Shown: positions 26,405 through 36,285 of the stretch, piece after piece
Numbering within the stretch: the first letter of the stretch is position 1
Layout of the letters: every line of letters starts with the position of its first letter
Source: Liquorilactobacillus sicerae
Lineage (GTDB): Bacteria; Bacillota; Bacilli; Lactobacillales; Lactobacillaceae
Length of the DNA: 64,000 nucleotides
Direction of reading: 5' to 3'
Assembly: GCF_029916425.1 (NCBI RefSeq)
Contig: NZ_JAHAVQ010000009.1
Location: 27,269-91,268 of the forward strand
The notes under the pieces: model-generated
Told to the model about the DNA's origin: nothing
Database searches by the model: none
Seen by the model: only the letters and a program-made list of their open reading frames with translations
Program-made: the position numbers and the translations under genes

Positions 26405-27652
26405 TTACCAGAGATGCACAACCGGCCCAATCATATAAAGTCCAAATGCCATTACGATAAAGCAACAAACCGTGACCACCCATTTATACCAACCATGCAT
26501 CCGATATTCCGGCGGCAAAGCCTTGGCTTCCAGTAACAGCAAAAAGCCAAGGACAATCGGCAACAGCAGCGCATTGATGACTTCAACTGTCACTGAAAGC
26601 GCTACTAAGTTAAAATTGATCAGCACCAAGCCGGCACCAATGACATGAGCTAAAATATAAATCAAATAGAAGCCATAATTACTGCGATTCAGTTTCTCAT
26701 TCAAACTATGCGGCCAATTTAAAACTTCAGTTATTCCCCAAGTTCCAGCCAAAGCTACCACCAAAGCGGCTACTAAAGCTCCACCGAGCAAGCTTAAACT
26801 AAGCAGCATGCGAGCATTGAAACTGCCTAAAAAAGGAGCCAGTACTTTAGCTAAATCTTCAACGCTTTGCAAACCGTTAACTGCGTGATAACGGCTGGTT
26901 GCGGCAGCAAAAACGACGACAAATAAGATCATAATTCCTTGAGTAATAAACGTTCCAACTGCTGTGTCATGCTGTTCCTGCTTCAAATTAGCAATCGTTA
27001 ATTTCTTATCAACGATCGCTCCTTGTTGATAAAAGATCATCCAAGGCATCACAACCGCGCCAACATTAGCGGCAACCAAGTAAAGATAAGAAGGATCACG
27101 ATACGGAACGGTGATCAAGCCGTGACCGATTGCTGTTAAGCTTGGGTGGATCATTAACAAAGCAATTATAAAAAATAATTCTCCTAAACCAAGTCCGATC
27201 CCGATTTTTTCAACTCGGCGATAACTGCCGCAAAAAGCGATGGCGATCAATAAAGCCGTCGCTAGCGGAACTGTCAACCACTTAGAAATTCCCCATAACT
27301 CACCAACTCCAGCAATTCCGGCAAATTCTGTTAATAAAGCTCCAATTGCTGAAATCGCCAAAGTTCCAGCTGACAAGATCGCCCAACCACGGCCAAAGTT
27401 TTCCCGAATCAGTTCACCGTGTCCTTTGCCCGTCACTAAGCCCAAACGAACTGTCATTTCCTGTGCCATAAACAGGATTGGAATCAATAGCAGCTGCGGT
27501 AAAATCATCGTATATTTCCATTGTGCTCCTGACTGGGCAGCAGTCATCAAACAACCAGCATCAGTATCCGCCAGCATGACGATCAAGCCTGGTCCAAAAA
27601 CTTTAAAAAGATGTCTTTTGTTTGTAATATTTAAATTATTTAAGGCTAACAC
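26405..27652 (-). CDS. Nramp-related divalent metal transporter with altered metal site
   Basis: A 415-residue membrane protein with about eleven spans and clear Nramp layout. The first-helix metal motif, DPGN in Mn/Fe transporters, reads DAGC here (LADTDAGCLMTAAQSGAQW); the sixth-helix motif, MPH in the family, reads MPW (VGAVVMPWMIFYQQ). These changes place it with the Nramp-related proteins, some of which move Mg2+, and not with canonical MntH. The ion is inference. The start is a GTG at 27652, nine bases after AGGGAG. No metal-responsive leader element was recognised upstream. Confidence 0.85.
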   Translation of the reverse strand: MLALNNLNITNKRHLFKVFGPGLIVMLADTDAGCLMTAAQSGAQWKYTMILPQLLLIPILFMAQEMTVRLGLVTGKGHGELIRENFGRGWAILSAGTLAISAIGALLTEFAGIAGVGELWGISKWLTVPLATALLIAIAFCGSYRRVEKIGIGLGLGELFFIIALLMIHPSLTAIGHGLITVPYRDPSYLYLVAANVGAVVMPWMIFYQQGAIVDKKLTIANLKQEQHDTAVGTFITQGIMILFVVVFAAATSRYHAVNGLQSVEDLAKVLAPFLGSFNARMLLSLSLLGGALVAALVVALAGTWGITEVLNWPHSLNEKLNRSNYGFYLIYILAHVIGAGLVLINFNLVALSVTVEVINALLLPIVLGFLLLLEAKALPPEYRMHGWYKWVVTVCCFIVMAFGLYMIGPVVHLW

Positions 27653-28073
27653 GTAAAATTACTCCCTTTATCAGATTCTGATTAGATTTGCCTAATTGAG
27701 AACCTTTTTCAATTAGCCTTATATTAGCACGACTGGTTAGAAAGGTCTAATTGCCAAAAATATGTCTACCTTGAAAATTTAATTAAATTATCCGCCAGTC
27801 AAAAAAATAGACCACCAAATGGCCGACTCACTTGAGTAAAAAAAGGACCCCAACAATTAAGTTAGAGTCCATATATATTGTGGATTGATTAGGTCCACCA
27901 AGAGGGAAAAACCTCAACATAACTTAAATCTGGTTAAATGATAATACGTTTAGCAATATATTTTAGAAGTTACTAAAATATAAATTTTGATACCATCAAC
28001 GCTTAACAGTAATATATTTCTTATGGAAAAATATACTTTTTAAAAACACCAAGATTTATCATTTACTCAATAT
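27653..28073. other. Intergenic with a dispersed repeat
   Basis: 421 bp between the iol operon end and the Nramp gene. The part nearest Nramp carries its leader. The middle, 27838-27960, is a copy of the repeat described separately. The remainder up to iolG is AT-rich and shows no gene. Confidence 0.5.
27835..27960 (-). repeat. Dispersed hairpin repeat, uninterrupted copy
   Basis: On the minus strand this reads a GTGG..CCAC-containing leader (TGGTGGACCTAATCAATCCA), then GGACTCTAAC, a TTAATT loop, GTTGGGGTCC, then TTTTTTTAC. The same plan, AACTTAAcTGTTGGaG hairpin and TTTTTTTAC, occurs at 39821-39950, where a group II intron follows directly after AC. It is probably the end of a small mobile or IS-derived element with its own terminator. 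The parent family is not recognised. Confidence 0.6.
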
Positions 28074-29087
28074 TCAATAAAAGTCCGGTTTCTTGTCATA
28101 AGAAATTTGCACTGGTTTTTGATTTTTCTGACTTTGAATAGCAGCATCTGCTGTAACAGCAGCAATATAACCATCCCATGAGCTTGGCCCATGTAAAGGC
28201 ATTTCTCTTGCAACTCTATTAATGAAGTCCTTAATTTCTAACTTGTAAGCCAGATCAAAGCGTTTTGTCCAATCCTTATCGATATGACGACTAATATTTT
28301 GATTATACCTTGTTTCGATAGAAGGCATATCTGGAAGTTGTACTATCCCTTTTTCACCAATGATTTGACACATAACATCGTATCCATACTGTGAATTTTG
28401 AGATAGATAGGTATTAACTATAGCACCTTTTTTAAATTTAATAGTAACTATTTGTGGATCGTAAAGTTGCTCATTAATGTTCAAACTATTTTGACGAGCA
28501 AATTGTACCTGGATTGACTGATACCGATCTTCAAAAAGCCAATGCAAAATATCAATTTCATGGATAAAAGCATCATTAATCATATTTTCCGTTTTAAAAT
28601 AACTTGTAGCTGGATGAGTGGTGAAATGTCGACAATATCCCATTAAGGGTTCCCCAATATTACCACTTGTCATTTCGGTTTTCATTTCTTGATAAAATGG
28701 ATCATATCTTCTCATAAAACCGACTTGAATCAAACGTTTGTTACCACTAATTTCAGCAGCAATTATTTTTTTACAATCTTTTGCATTATCAACAAGTGGC
28801 TTTTCTGTAAAAACATATTTATTATGATGAATAGCCTTTAAAATTGGTTCAAGATGGGCATCATTTCGACTGCAAATCATTACTGCATCAATATTCTCAT
28901 TAATTAGTTCATCAATTGAATAACAAATCTTAGATTCAATTTTTGTATCCTCTATTAGTTTCTGAGCAGCTGTCAAGTATAAATCATAAATAGCAACTAT
29001 TTTTGCATTTTTTATATTTTTTTTTATATTTATTACATGGGTTCTCGCAATTGCTCCACATCCAATCAATCCTAATTTAACAACCAT
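28074..29087 (-). CDS. iolG: Inositol 2-dehydrogenase-like Gfo/Idh/MocA oxidoreductase
   Basis: A 337-residue enzyme with the N-terminal Rossmann motif GLIGCGAIA (about 5-13) and the EKPL catalytic Lys motif (about 95) of the Gfo/Idh/MocA family, plus the FIHEIDILHWLF segment with the active-site His. It should oxidise myo-inositol (or scyllo-inositol) to the inosose that IolE dehydrates. The ATG at 29087 lies eight bases after GGAGG; an upstream TTG overlaps that site. It is the last gene of the iol operon, 75 bp after iolE. Confidence 0.88.
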   Translation of the reverse strand: MVVKLGLIGCGAIARTHVINIKKNIKNAKIVAIYDLYLTAAQKLIEDTKIESKICYSIDELINENIDAVMICSRNDAHLEPILKAIHHNKYVFTEKPLVDNAKDCKKIIAAEISGNKRLIQVGFMRRYDPFYQEMKTEMTSGNIGEPLMGYCRHFTTHPATSYFKTENMINDAFIHEIDILHWLFEDRYQSIQVQFARQNSLNINEQLYDPQIVTIKFKKGAIVNTYLSQNSQYGYDVMCQIIGEKGIVQLPDMPSIETRYNQNISRHIDKDWTKRFDLAYKLEIKDFINRVAREMPLHGPSSWDGYIAAVTADAAIQSQKNQKPVQISYDKKPDFY

Positions 29088-29162
29088 GTTTATTTCCTCC
29101 AAATTTTATTAAAAATCCAGATGGTACTAAAGACCAACTGGACTCGATATTTCTATATTTAA

Positions 29163-30086
29163 TTAAAGTTCTTTCTGCTTAATATATTTTGCGAAAAGAG
29201 TCTCATCAAAATATTTTCTTGCTTTTAATGCCATTGCTAATGGATTAGCTTTAGCTGGATCTTGTTCAGCTTCAACAATAATCCATCCATGATAATTGCT
29301 CTTTACTAGCAAATCAAACACTGGTCTAAAATCAATATCTCCATCCCCAGGAACCGTAAACATTCCATTTAAAAATGATTGTTGAAAACTACAGCCTTTC
29401 CGCCGACACACTGCTTCTTGTTCTCTTCTAACATCCTTAAAATGAACATGGACAACCCGCTTAATATGTTCCCTTAGCAAAGACATACAATCGCCATCAG
29501 AAACATAAATATGACCTGTATCAAATAATAAGCCCACAAGTTTGGGATTAGTATGATACATTAAACGATCAGTTTCTTTTTTGGTTTGAACTCCCGTACC
29601 CAAATGATGATGATATGCAACTTTCAAGCCATACTTTTGTGCAATTTTTCCATACTTATCAAGTCCCTTGCATAAAACGGACCACTCTTCATTTGTAAAA
29701 TATGGTTTATCTTTAAAAATATTTTTATCATCCAAGCGTTGAATAGTGTATGTTTGTTCAGAAACAACTGCTATTTCTGCATTAACTTTTTGTAAAAAAA
29801 GACAATGTTTTTCAAAATCCTCACAAGCTTTTTCAATCCCATCACGAATTAAATAACTACTGAACCACTGACCAGCAATTTTTAAATTCCGCAATTTTAA
29901 TTCATAGTTTAGTTCACTGGAACTCGGGAAAAAAGCCCCAACTTCCGTACCTTGAAATTTTGCAACAACAATATCACTTAATAATTGTTGTAAATTATTA
30001 TTTCTTCCAATTGATGGAATGTCATCATTACGCCAGCCAATCGGTGCTATTCCATATTTAATATCTTCAAAAATATCAGATACCAA
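29163..30086 (-). CDS. iolE: Inosose dehydratase
   Basis: A 307-residue TIM-barrel protein starting with the typical IolE phrase [17 protein letters not shown] (about 11-27). Metal ligands are visible in the [22 protein letters not shown] and HVHFKDVR segments and the closing [11 protein letters not shown]. It converts 2-keto-myo-inositol to 3D-trihydroxycyclohexane-1,2-dione, the substrate of IolD. The likely start is a TTG nine bases after GAGGG, which is unusual inside an operon whose other starts are ATG. Confidence 0.93.
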   Translation of the reverse strand: MVSDIFEDIKYGIAPIGWRNDDIPSIGRNNNLQQLLSDIVVAKFQGTEVGAFFPSSSELNYELKLRNLKIAGQWFSSYLIRDGIEKACEDFEKHCLFLQKVNAEIAVVSEQTYTIQRLDDKNIFKDKPYFTNEEWSVLCKGLDKYGKIAQKYGLKVAYHHHLGTGVQTKKETDRLMYHTNPKLVGLLFDTGHIYVSDGDCMSLLREHIKRVVHVHFKDVRREQEAVCRRKGCSFQQSFLNGMFTVPGDGDIDFRPVFDLLVKSNYHGWIIVEAEQDPAKANPLAMALKARKYFDETLFAKYIKQKEL

Positions 30087-30122
30087 AATTATTTACCCTC
30101 TTTCACAAATTATTAATTGAGC

Positions 30123-30593
30123 TTAAGAATTTCTTAATTCTTCTTGCAACTTTTTTAAAGAATGATAACAAAGCAAATGATCATCTTCAGAAAGCATTCC
30201 TGAACATACGATACTTCCTACTAGACCCACTCCCTTAACTCTGATAGGGAAACCACCTCCATGAATTGCAAAATCACTTGGCTTAACGGCGTTATGTCTA
30301 TAATACTCATTCTCGTCCATTTTATATTCATTACTGATATAGTAAGAAGAATGATTATGTCTTTCTACAACATTTCTTTTTCTTCTAATCCAGAATTCCG
30401 CATCATAAATTGTTTCCGATCCTGCAAAATAAAAAATATGTTGATTAAATAGCTTAACTGAAATACCAATTTTTTTCGCATTTTCGCCGGCTAATTCATG
30501 TGCAATATTTCCTAATCTCCAAGCATCATCTTTGTTAAATTGTGTTAGTTCCGCATCAGTTTCTTGATTTAAAATCTCATCTAAAGTCAACAT
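30123..30593 (-). CDS. UPF0303 family protein (HbpS/GlcG-like fold)
   Basis: A 156-residue protein with the UPF0303 signature: WRLGNIAHELAGENAKKI near residue 25, FYFAGSETIYDAEFWIRRK (about 54-72) and the C-terminal DFAIHGGGFPIRVKGVGLVG (about 107-126). The family is related to the heme-binding HbpS/GlcG fold; its biochemical role is not established. It sits between the IolI-like gene and iolE with its own AAAGGAGA site, so it is expressed with inositol genes and may act on a pathway intermediate, which is inference. Confidence 0.85.
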   Translation of the reverse strand: MLTLDEILNQETDAELTQFNKDDAWRLGNIAHELAGENAKKIGISVKLFNQHIFYFAGSETIYDAEFWIRRKRNVVERHNHSSYYISNEYKMDENEYYRHNAVKPSDFAIHGGGFPIRVKGVGLVGSIVCSGMLSEDDHLLCYHSLKKLQEELRNS

Positions 30594-30607
30594 TTTAATA
30601 TCTCCTT

Positions 30608-31417
30608 TTAATCAAAATTCTTCTTTAAAATTTTTAATGTCTTTTTATAAAAGTCTATATCTTCTTTTAAATAGTCATTTTCTTTCATCGGAGTAAATGG
30701 GTTTGGCCCAGCGGCACTGATCTCCATGATAATTGGTCCAACATAATTTATTTTCTTTAAGGCTACAAATTGAGCGGCAAAATCAGTATGCCCATTGCCG
30801 ACTGCTTGACGATTTGAATCTGCAACATGATAAACTCCTAATTTTTCTCCAGCTAAGTCTATAGCTGAAGCTGGGTTTTCCTCTTCAATATTCATATGAT
30901 AAGCATCTAATAAGAGCTTTAAATTTTCATTATTGACTTCACTAATTAGCTTTAATCCTTCTTTAGCCGTTAATACTTGATAATTCTCATATCTATTTAA
31001 AACTTCATAAACCACTTCCAAGTTATTATCTTGTGCTTTATTCAAAATAATTTTTACTGAATCTACAAGCAATTTCCAATGCTCTTGCAGATTTTTGTCC
31101 CAATTTATTTTTCCAACTTGGCCATGCAGGCAAAACCTTGGAACTTCAAGCTTTGTTGCCCAATCGACTAGTTTTAGATAATATTCAATTGCCTGTTGTC
31201 GTTCTTTTGCATCAGAACTAGAAATATCTAAATCTTCTGGAGTAATTGAGAGCGCTTTTAAATTATACTTTTGCAAAACGCTTTTAATTTTTTTCGGATC
31301 TTCCTTAATATTTCCTTGAACCTCAACACCATCAACTCCAATTTCAGAAGCCAATCTGCATTTTTCTTCAAAATCAATCGAACCGAAAGTCCATAAACAT
31401 AATCCATATTCTGTCAT
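30608..31417 (-). CDS. Sugar isomerase/epimerase, IolI/IolH-like TIM barrel
   Basis: A 269-residue xylose-isomerase-like barrel with metal-site blocks FCLHGQVG (about 96), VVYEVLNRYENY (about 145), LLLDAYHMNIEE (about 180) and GPIIMEISAAGP near the end. In iol operons such proteins isomerise 2-keto-myo-inositol to other inososes or act as epimerases. The pattern also resembles D-psicose/tagatose 3-epimerases, so the exact reaction is open. AGGAGG precedes the ATG by seven bases. Only 14 bp separate it from the UPF0303 gene. Confidence 0.8.
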   Translation of the reverse strand: MTEYGLCLWTFGSIDFEEKCRLASEIGVDGVEVQGNIKEDPKKIKSVLQKYNLKALSITPEDLDISSSDAKERQQAIEYYLKLVDWATKLEVPRFCLHGQVGKINWDKNLQEHWKLLVDSVKIILNKAQDNNLEVVYEVLNRYENYQVLTAKEGLKLISEVNNENLKLLLDAYHMNIEEENPASAIDLAGEKLGVYHVADSNRQAVGNGHTDFAAQFVALKKINYVGPIIMEISAAGPNPFTPMKENDYLKEDIDFYKKTLKILKKNFD

Positions 31418-31487
31418 ATTAATTCCTCCTAAATTTTTTGAGCTTGCTCACAACTTTTAAGCCTTTGAATGCTGACCATTAAATTTA

Positions 31488-32996
31488 TTAGCGTGTAAAT
31501 TTAATGTTAGTAATTAAATTGTCAACTTCCTCAGGATCACTAAATGACTGATTTTCCAAACAATTAAATCGATCAATTAATAAATGACTAACTAAATACA
31601 ACTTTAACTTTTTTTTGGCTATCTCTTCATCAGTCATTCCTTGAACGTTTAGTACCGAACTGTTCAAGACAGATAACGAAAATTTTTCAGCATCAATAGA
31701 TATTGCATTACTTATCGAAACATTATTCTTGGTTTCAGCAATATGCTTTACCGATTTATGCCCAGCTAATTCTTCTGGAGTTTTTAAGAAACTTGCTAAA
31801 AAACTTCCCAATAAATAAACAACTCCTATTGCGATTAAAGCTCCGCCTGAACCAAAAGGACCAATAAAAATACTAACAATCAAGGGACCTACAAAGTTAC
31901 TCATTCCTGAACCAAGATTCAAAGCAGAAATGGCAGCTCCCTTTTTATCTGGAGCAAGATTTGGTATCAATGCACTTAAAGGACCGAAAGCTGATAATCC
32001 AATAGCATATAAACATAGTGAAAGGAAAAGCAGAGGTATACTATGACCAAACATCTTAGGCATTAAATACATTCCAAAAGTTCCCACTCCACACAATGTT
32101 CCAGCAAAATAAGTAACAGTTTTACGCCAACCAATTTTGTCACCAATATATCCAAAAACATAGTTTGCAAAAATGTTAACAATATTAATAGATCCCCAAA
32201 CTGTCAACCATTCACTAGTTGAAAAACCAAACTGCTTTAAATATAATGGCATTACGATTACATATCCAAACTTCCCAATATCATTAATTGTTTTAACAAT
32301 AACTGATAATCCTAGGCGAGGACGTTTAAACATAATTAAAATTCCATCAGTAAAATCTTTCATTGGCGGTTGCTGACTTTTTGGTAAAGTAACATGATCA
32401 TGATTTAAAATCAATGAGCAGAAAGCCCCAATTAGCACAAAAGCCAATCCCAAGTATAAGACACCGACTCTGCCTACAATTGGGAATAGTGCACTTGATA
32501 AGTAAGGACCAATGATTGTCATACCTCCACCAAAGAAGATCCAAAACCAAGCAGTCGCTCTTGCCAAAACTTCTTTTTTTACGCTATAATTAATCCAAAC
32601 TAGAAATGAATATGCAAATAATGGATATGCTAACGCTCGAATTGCATAACATAAAAGTATTAAAATATAACTTTTCATCGGTAGAGCAATTAACAATAAT
32701 GGTATACTCCCAACAAAATACAAAATCGTACCTAACCACATTAATTTCCTGATGCCCCAAATTTGGGTACCTATTCCAGTAAACCAAGAAACTAGGGCTA
32801 CAACAACACCATATATCGTGAAGACTAAACTAACTTGAGCTGCACCAAATCCAACTCCTGAAAGATACGACGAAAACCAGCTGCTTTCAATAGTCGCACC
32901 CAAAATAAAAACTAACAAGCCGATAAACGCCCAAATTAATTTTGATGGCAAACCAATACGATCAAAAATATCTTCTTTTTCATTTGAAATTTGCAT
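31488..32996 (-). CDS. MFS polyol transporter, RbtT/DalT/CsbX type
   Basis: A 502-residue transporter with 12 predicted spans in about residues 20-420, and an unusual cytoplasmic tail of about 80 residues. The opening LPSKLIWAFIGLLVFILGAT is characteristic of the polyol permease (RbtT/DalT/CsbX) group. Its position in the operon makes it the probable inositol importer, replacing the more common IolT. The ATG at 32996 follows GAGGGG by seven bases; an upstream ATG overlaps that ribosome site. Confidence 0.85.
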   Translation of the reverse strand: MQISNEKEDIFDRIGLPSKLIWAFIGLLVFILGATIESSWFSSYLSGVGFGAAQVSLVFTIYGVVVALVSWFTGIGTQIWGIRKLMWLGTILYFVGSIPLLLIALPMKSYILILLCYAIRALAYPLFAYSFLVWINYSVKKEVLARATAWFWIFFGGGMTIIGPYLSSALFPIVGRVGVLYLGLAFVLIGAFCSLILNHDHVTLPKSQQPPMKDFTDGILIMFKRPRLGLSVIVKTINDIGKFGYVIVMPLYLKQFGFSTSEWLTVWGSINIVNIFANYVFGYIGDKIGWRKTVTYFAGTLCGVGTFGMYLMPKMFGHSIPLLFLSLCLYAIGLSAFGPLSALIPNLAPDKKGAAISALNLGSGMSNFVGPLIVSIFIGPFGSGGALIAIGVVYLLGSFLASFLKTPEELAGHKSVKHIAETKNNVSISNAISIDAEKFSLSVLNSSVLNVQGMTDEEIAKKKLKLYLVSHLLIDRFNCLENQSFSDPEEVDNLITNIKFTR

Positions 32997-33071
32997 TTCA
33001 TCACCCCTCATTGAATACGTTTACATAAGTTCGCTTTAATAAAGTCCCACTCTTCATAGGACTCTAACTTT

Positions 33072-33461
33072 TTATAGTTCTCCGTTTAGAAATTGGGCTT
33101 TCCCATAACCAAAGCTCCAGCCTTCGTCGCCATTAATTGTAATGTTCACCATCAGATCATTCGGCGCAACTAGTTTCTTCGCTGCTAATTTTTCAGCTAA
33201 TTGCTGATAAAATTTCTCGACGTCTTCTTTTTTCCTAGGCCGACTCGTTAGGGAAACCACTACAACTTTTTCTGAGCGTTCAATATCTAACCCGGTATCT
33301 AAAATATTCATTTCAAATGGTTCATGCTGAGTAACAATCTGGTAGCGATCACGTTCTGGAACCTTGAACTCCTCAATGACGACTTCCTGTGTAATATCCA
33401 TTATTTCCTTGATTTCTTCAACTGATCTTCCCTTTTGTAAATCAAATCTTACCAATGGCAT
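33072..33461 (-). CDS. Tautomerase-superfamily protein
   Basis: A 129-residue protein beginning MPLVRFDLQKGRSVEEIKE. Loss of the initiator Met exposes Pro1, the catalytic base of the tautomerase superfamily; the longer chain and the DRYQIVTQHEPFEM segment resemble the malonate-semialdehyde decarboxylase-like subgroup. Malonic semialdehyde is a product of the IolJ step, so a role in clearing it is attractive, which is inference from context. AGGAGGAG precedes the start. It lies between iolJ and the MFS gene. Confidence 0.82.
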   Translation of the reverse strand: MPLVRFDLQKGRSVEEIKEIMDITQEVVIEEFKVPERDRYQIVTQHEPFEMNILDTGLDIERSEKVVVVSLTSRPRKKEDVEKFYQQLAEKLAAKKLVAPNDLMVNITINGDEGWSFGYGKAQFLNGEL

Positions 33462-33483
33462 AGTGTCTCCTCCTCAAAATTTT

Positions 33484-34344
33484 TTAAAAATCTGCTGCTT
33501 TCCCTAAAACATGAAACTGTTTCATTTTCTCGAGAACCAACTGTTTGATTGCTTGATTTCCAGACGCAATCACCGGCACTGGCTCATGTCCAACATTTTT
33601 ATCATTTATCCGCTGGCGAACTTCATTCAGCCAGGCATAATTCACTTCAGTATTGATATTAATTTTGGCTGTTCCCATCTGAATTGCTATTTGAATTTGA
33701 TCATCAGGAATTCCTGAGGCTCCATGCAAGACCAATGGTAAATCTGTAGTTTGGGCGATTTGCGCCATTTTTTCAAAGTTCAAGTTTGGTTTGCCTACAT
33801 AATCCCCATGAACTGATCCTAGCGCGGCTGCCAAAATATCAATCCCTGTTTCCTTCATTTTTAAAGCATCTTCAACACTAGCATACTTGATCCCACTGAT
33901 TAAGCCATCCTCATTACCACCAATGGCTCCAACTTCTGCTTCAACCGAAACTCCATTTTGATGTGCCATTTCAACAACCTGCTTTGTTAGAAACGTATTT
34001 TCTTCGATTGGTAACTTTGAGCCATCAAACATTACTGAAGTATAGCCAGCTTTAATGGCTGCTTGAACACTTTCAAGGCTTAGACCATGATCTAGATGTA
34101 ATGCAACTGGGACCGTAATTTTCAGCTCATCGATCATAAAATGAACCACATCGGAAACATATTGAAAACCGCCAAGATTTCTAATTAAGCGATCTGAAGT
34201 AGCAATCACAATTGGCGTTTTAGTTGCTTGCGCGACTTGCAAATAAGTTGTGATCCAATTCAGGCCATTAATATTGAAATGTCCAATTGCATAGTGCTGT
34301 TCTTTTGCATCCTTAACTAGCTTAAAAGCTGGCACTAACGACAT
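33484..34344 (-). CDS. iolJ: Class II aldolase, 5-dehydro-2-deoxy-phosphogluconate aldolase
   Basis: A 286-residue class II fructose-bisphosphate-aldolase family enzyme. Zinc ligands are in ALHLDHG (about 81-87), ALGSVHGDY (about 175-183) and LHGASG (about 206-211); AEVGAIGGNEDG lies between. In the inositol pathway it splits phosphorylated 5-dehydro-2-deoxygluconate into glycerone phosphate and malonic semialdehyde. A strong AAAGGAGGTGA site precedes the ATG. It follows iolD after 15 bp. The iolJ call rests on context; a tagatose-bisphosphate aldolase would look much alike. Confidence 0.88.
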   Translation of the reverse strand: MSLVPAFKLVKDAKEQHYAIGHFNINGLNWITTYLQVAQATKTPIVIATSDRLIRNLGGFQYVSDVVHFMIDELKITVPVALHLDHGLSLESVQAAIKAGYTSVMFDGSKLPIEENTFLTKQVVEMAHQNGVSVEAEVGAIGGNEDGLISGIKYASVEDALKMKETGIDILAAALGSVHGDYVGKPNLNFEKMAQIAQTTDLPLVLHGASGIPDDQIQIAIQMGTAKININTEVNYAWLNEVRQRINDKNVGHEPVPVIASGNQAIKQLVLEKMKQFHVLGKAADF

Positions 34345-34359
34345 ATTTTCACCTCCTTT

Positions 34360-36285
34360 CTAGTATTTAAACGCACCCTGCAAATGTTGCTGAGTATCTT
34401 CATATGATTGATTGACCTTTTGATTGATCGAAACCTCAGGATCACCAACATGCCACCAAGTTTTGCCATAACCATGAGTCATCGTTTTTGGCAAAACTTT
34501 AACTTCAATCAAAGTTGACTGTGTTTGTTTCTTAGCATCATCCACGGCTGCTAGTAAACCCTGCACGGTGTTCACCCGATAGGCCTTAGCTCCATATCCT
34601 TCAGCTACCTTAGCGTAATCAATATTTAGAATTTGATTATCTGCTGTAGTGAATTCTGTCAAGAAGCTGTCATCACCATGTGACATTTGCAAATTATTGA
34701 TTGAATGAAAGCCAGAATTATCAAACAGGATAACATTGATTTTTTTATTGTATTGTAAAGCCGTGACCAGTTCTGAATGAAGCATCAGGAAGCTGCCATC
34801 GCCAACTAACGCATAACTTTCAACGTCTGGTTTAGCCAGTTTAACTCCTAAGCCGGCTGCAACTTCATATCCCATCATCGAATAGCCATATTCCATGTGA
34901 TAGGTGTCTGCCTTTTTGGGATTCCAGATTCGATGAACATCTCCTGGCAATGATCCAGCCGCCGCAATCATGATTGATTCAGGATCAAGATGCTCATTTA
35001 ACGCAATCAAAGCTGCCGTTTGCGTTAAGCGTGTGCCTAAAGTCTGTGAATATTGTTCAATTTTTTCTTGGCTATAGTGACCAGCAATTTCCGGCTTAAA
35101 ATCGTGATCATCATAACTAATATTGGCTAACCGATCTCTTTCCTGATTCCATCTTTGCTTAATCGCTGGCAAATCAGTGAATCCCGTCTGATACCCAGCT
35201 AACTCTTTGGTATTAGTTAATGCGGTAAAGGTATCGCGAATATCTGCAATTACTGGCAAAGCATCAAATTTAATTGCCTGCATGCGACTGAGGTTAATAT
35301 TAATTACTTTAGTTTTTTCTGGATCGATTGCTGTTTTCGATGAGGTCGTAAAGTCGGTATAGCGACTTCCCGCTCCAATTATTAAATCCGCTGTCTCCAT
35401 TACTTGGTTGGCTGCTGACGTACCAAGAATGCCCGCACCACCCAAATTATTTGCAAAATCATAAATAATAGTTGACTTCCCGGTAGCGGTTTCAATGATT
35501 GGAACATTATATTTGTTTGAAAAAGCTTTAATTGCATCTCCACCGTCACTGAATTTTGCCCCACCACCAAGCAGAATCACTGGTTTTTGGCTCTGCTTGA
35601 TCAAAGCTGTTGCAGCCGACAATTCGTATTCACTCGGTTGCTGACGCTTAACAACATAAACACGCCGGCGGAAAAATGATACTGGATAATCAAAAGCTTC
35701 TGCTTCAGTATCTTGTGGTAAGCAAATTGTAACTGGACCTGTTGTCGCTGGATTAGTCAGAACTTCAAAGCCCTTCAATAAAGCACTCATCAGTTGTTCT
35801 GGGCGCTGAATTCGATCCCAGTATCTTGAGACTGGTTTTAAGGCATCATTTGTCGTAGTAGCTGCACTATCTTCAATCTCTAATTGTTGAAGAACTGGAT
35901 CAGGCTGACGCGAAGCAAACGTATCTGCTGGCAAAATCAGGACTGGAATATTATTAACATACGCATTACCGGCAGCTGTTACAAAATTAGCGGAACCCGG
36001 ACCTGCAGAAGCAGTAACTGCGAAAATCTTCCTTCTTAATTTTTCTCGAGCAAAAGCAATCGCTGCACTCGTCATCCCTTGCTCGTTATGTCCTTGATAG
36101 ACTTTCAAATGACCAGGTTCATTATACAAAGCTTCGCCTAATCCTAAGACATTGCCATGACCAAAGATTCCAAAGACACCCTCAACAAACGGTGTAACTT
36201 CACCATCAACATCGAGATACTGTTGATTCAAAAACTTCACTAATGCTTGCGCAGTGGTCAAACGAATTGTTTCCATTTCGGTCAT
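34360..36285 (-). CDS. iolD: Trihydroxycyclohexane-1,2-dione hydrolase (ThDP enzyme)
   Basis: A 641-residue thiamine-diphosphate enzyme. The N-terminal pyrimidine-binding part has GIFGHGNVLGLGEAL and KVYQGHNEQGMTSAA with the catalytic Glu region; the C-terminal part has EYGYSMMGYEVAAGLG and the ThDP/Mg motif GDGSFLMLHSELVTALQYNKKINVILFDN-like block (about 500). It opens the ring of the IolE product to 5-deoxyglucuronate. The start overlaps the iolC stop as ATGA, so translation is coupled. Confidence 0.94.
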   Translation of the reverse strand: MTEMETIRLTTAQALVKFLNQQYLDVDGEVTPFVEGVFGIFGHGNVLGLGEALYNEPGHLKVYQGHNEQGMTSAAIAFAREKLRRKIFAVTASAGPGSANFVTAAGNAYVNNIPVLILPADTFASRQPDPVLQQLEIEDSAATTTNDALKPVSRYWDRIQRPEQLMSALLKGFEVLTNPATTGPVTICLPQDTEAEAFDYPVSFFRRRVYVVKRQQPSEYELSAATALIKQSQKPVILLGGGAKFSDGGDAIKAFSNKYNVPIIETATGKSTIIYDFANNLGGAGILGTSAANQVMETADLIIGAGSRYTDFTTSSKTAIDPEKTKVININLSRMQAIKFDALPVIADIRDTFTALTNTKELAGYQTGFTDLPAIKQRWNQERDRLANISYDDHDFKPEIAGHYSQEKIEQYSQTLGTRLTQTAALIALNEHLDPESIMIAAAGSLPGDVHRIWNPKKADTYHMEYGYSMMGYEVAAGLGVKLAKPDVESYALVGDGSFLMLHSELVTALQYNKKINVILFDNSGFHSINNLQMSHGDDSFLTEFTTADNQILNIDYAKVAEGYGAKAYRVNTVQGLLAAVDDAKKQTQSTLIEVKVLPKTMTHGYGKTWWHVGDPEVSINQKVNQSYEDTQQHLQGAFKY

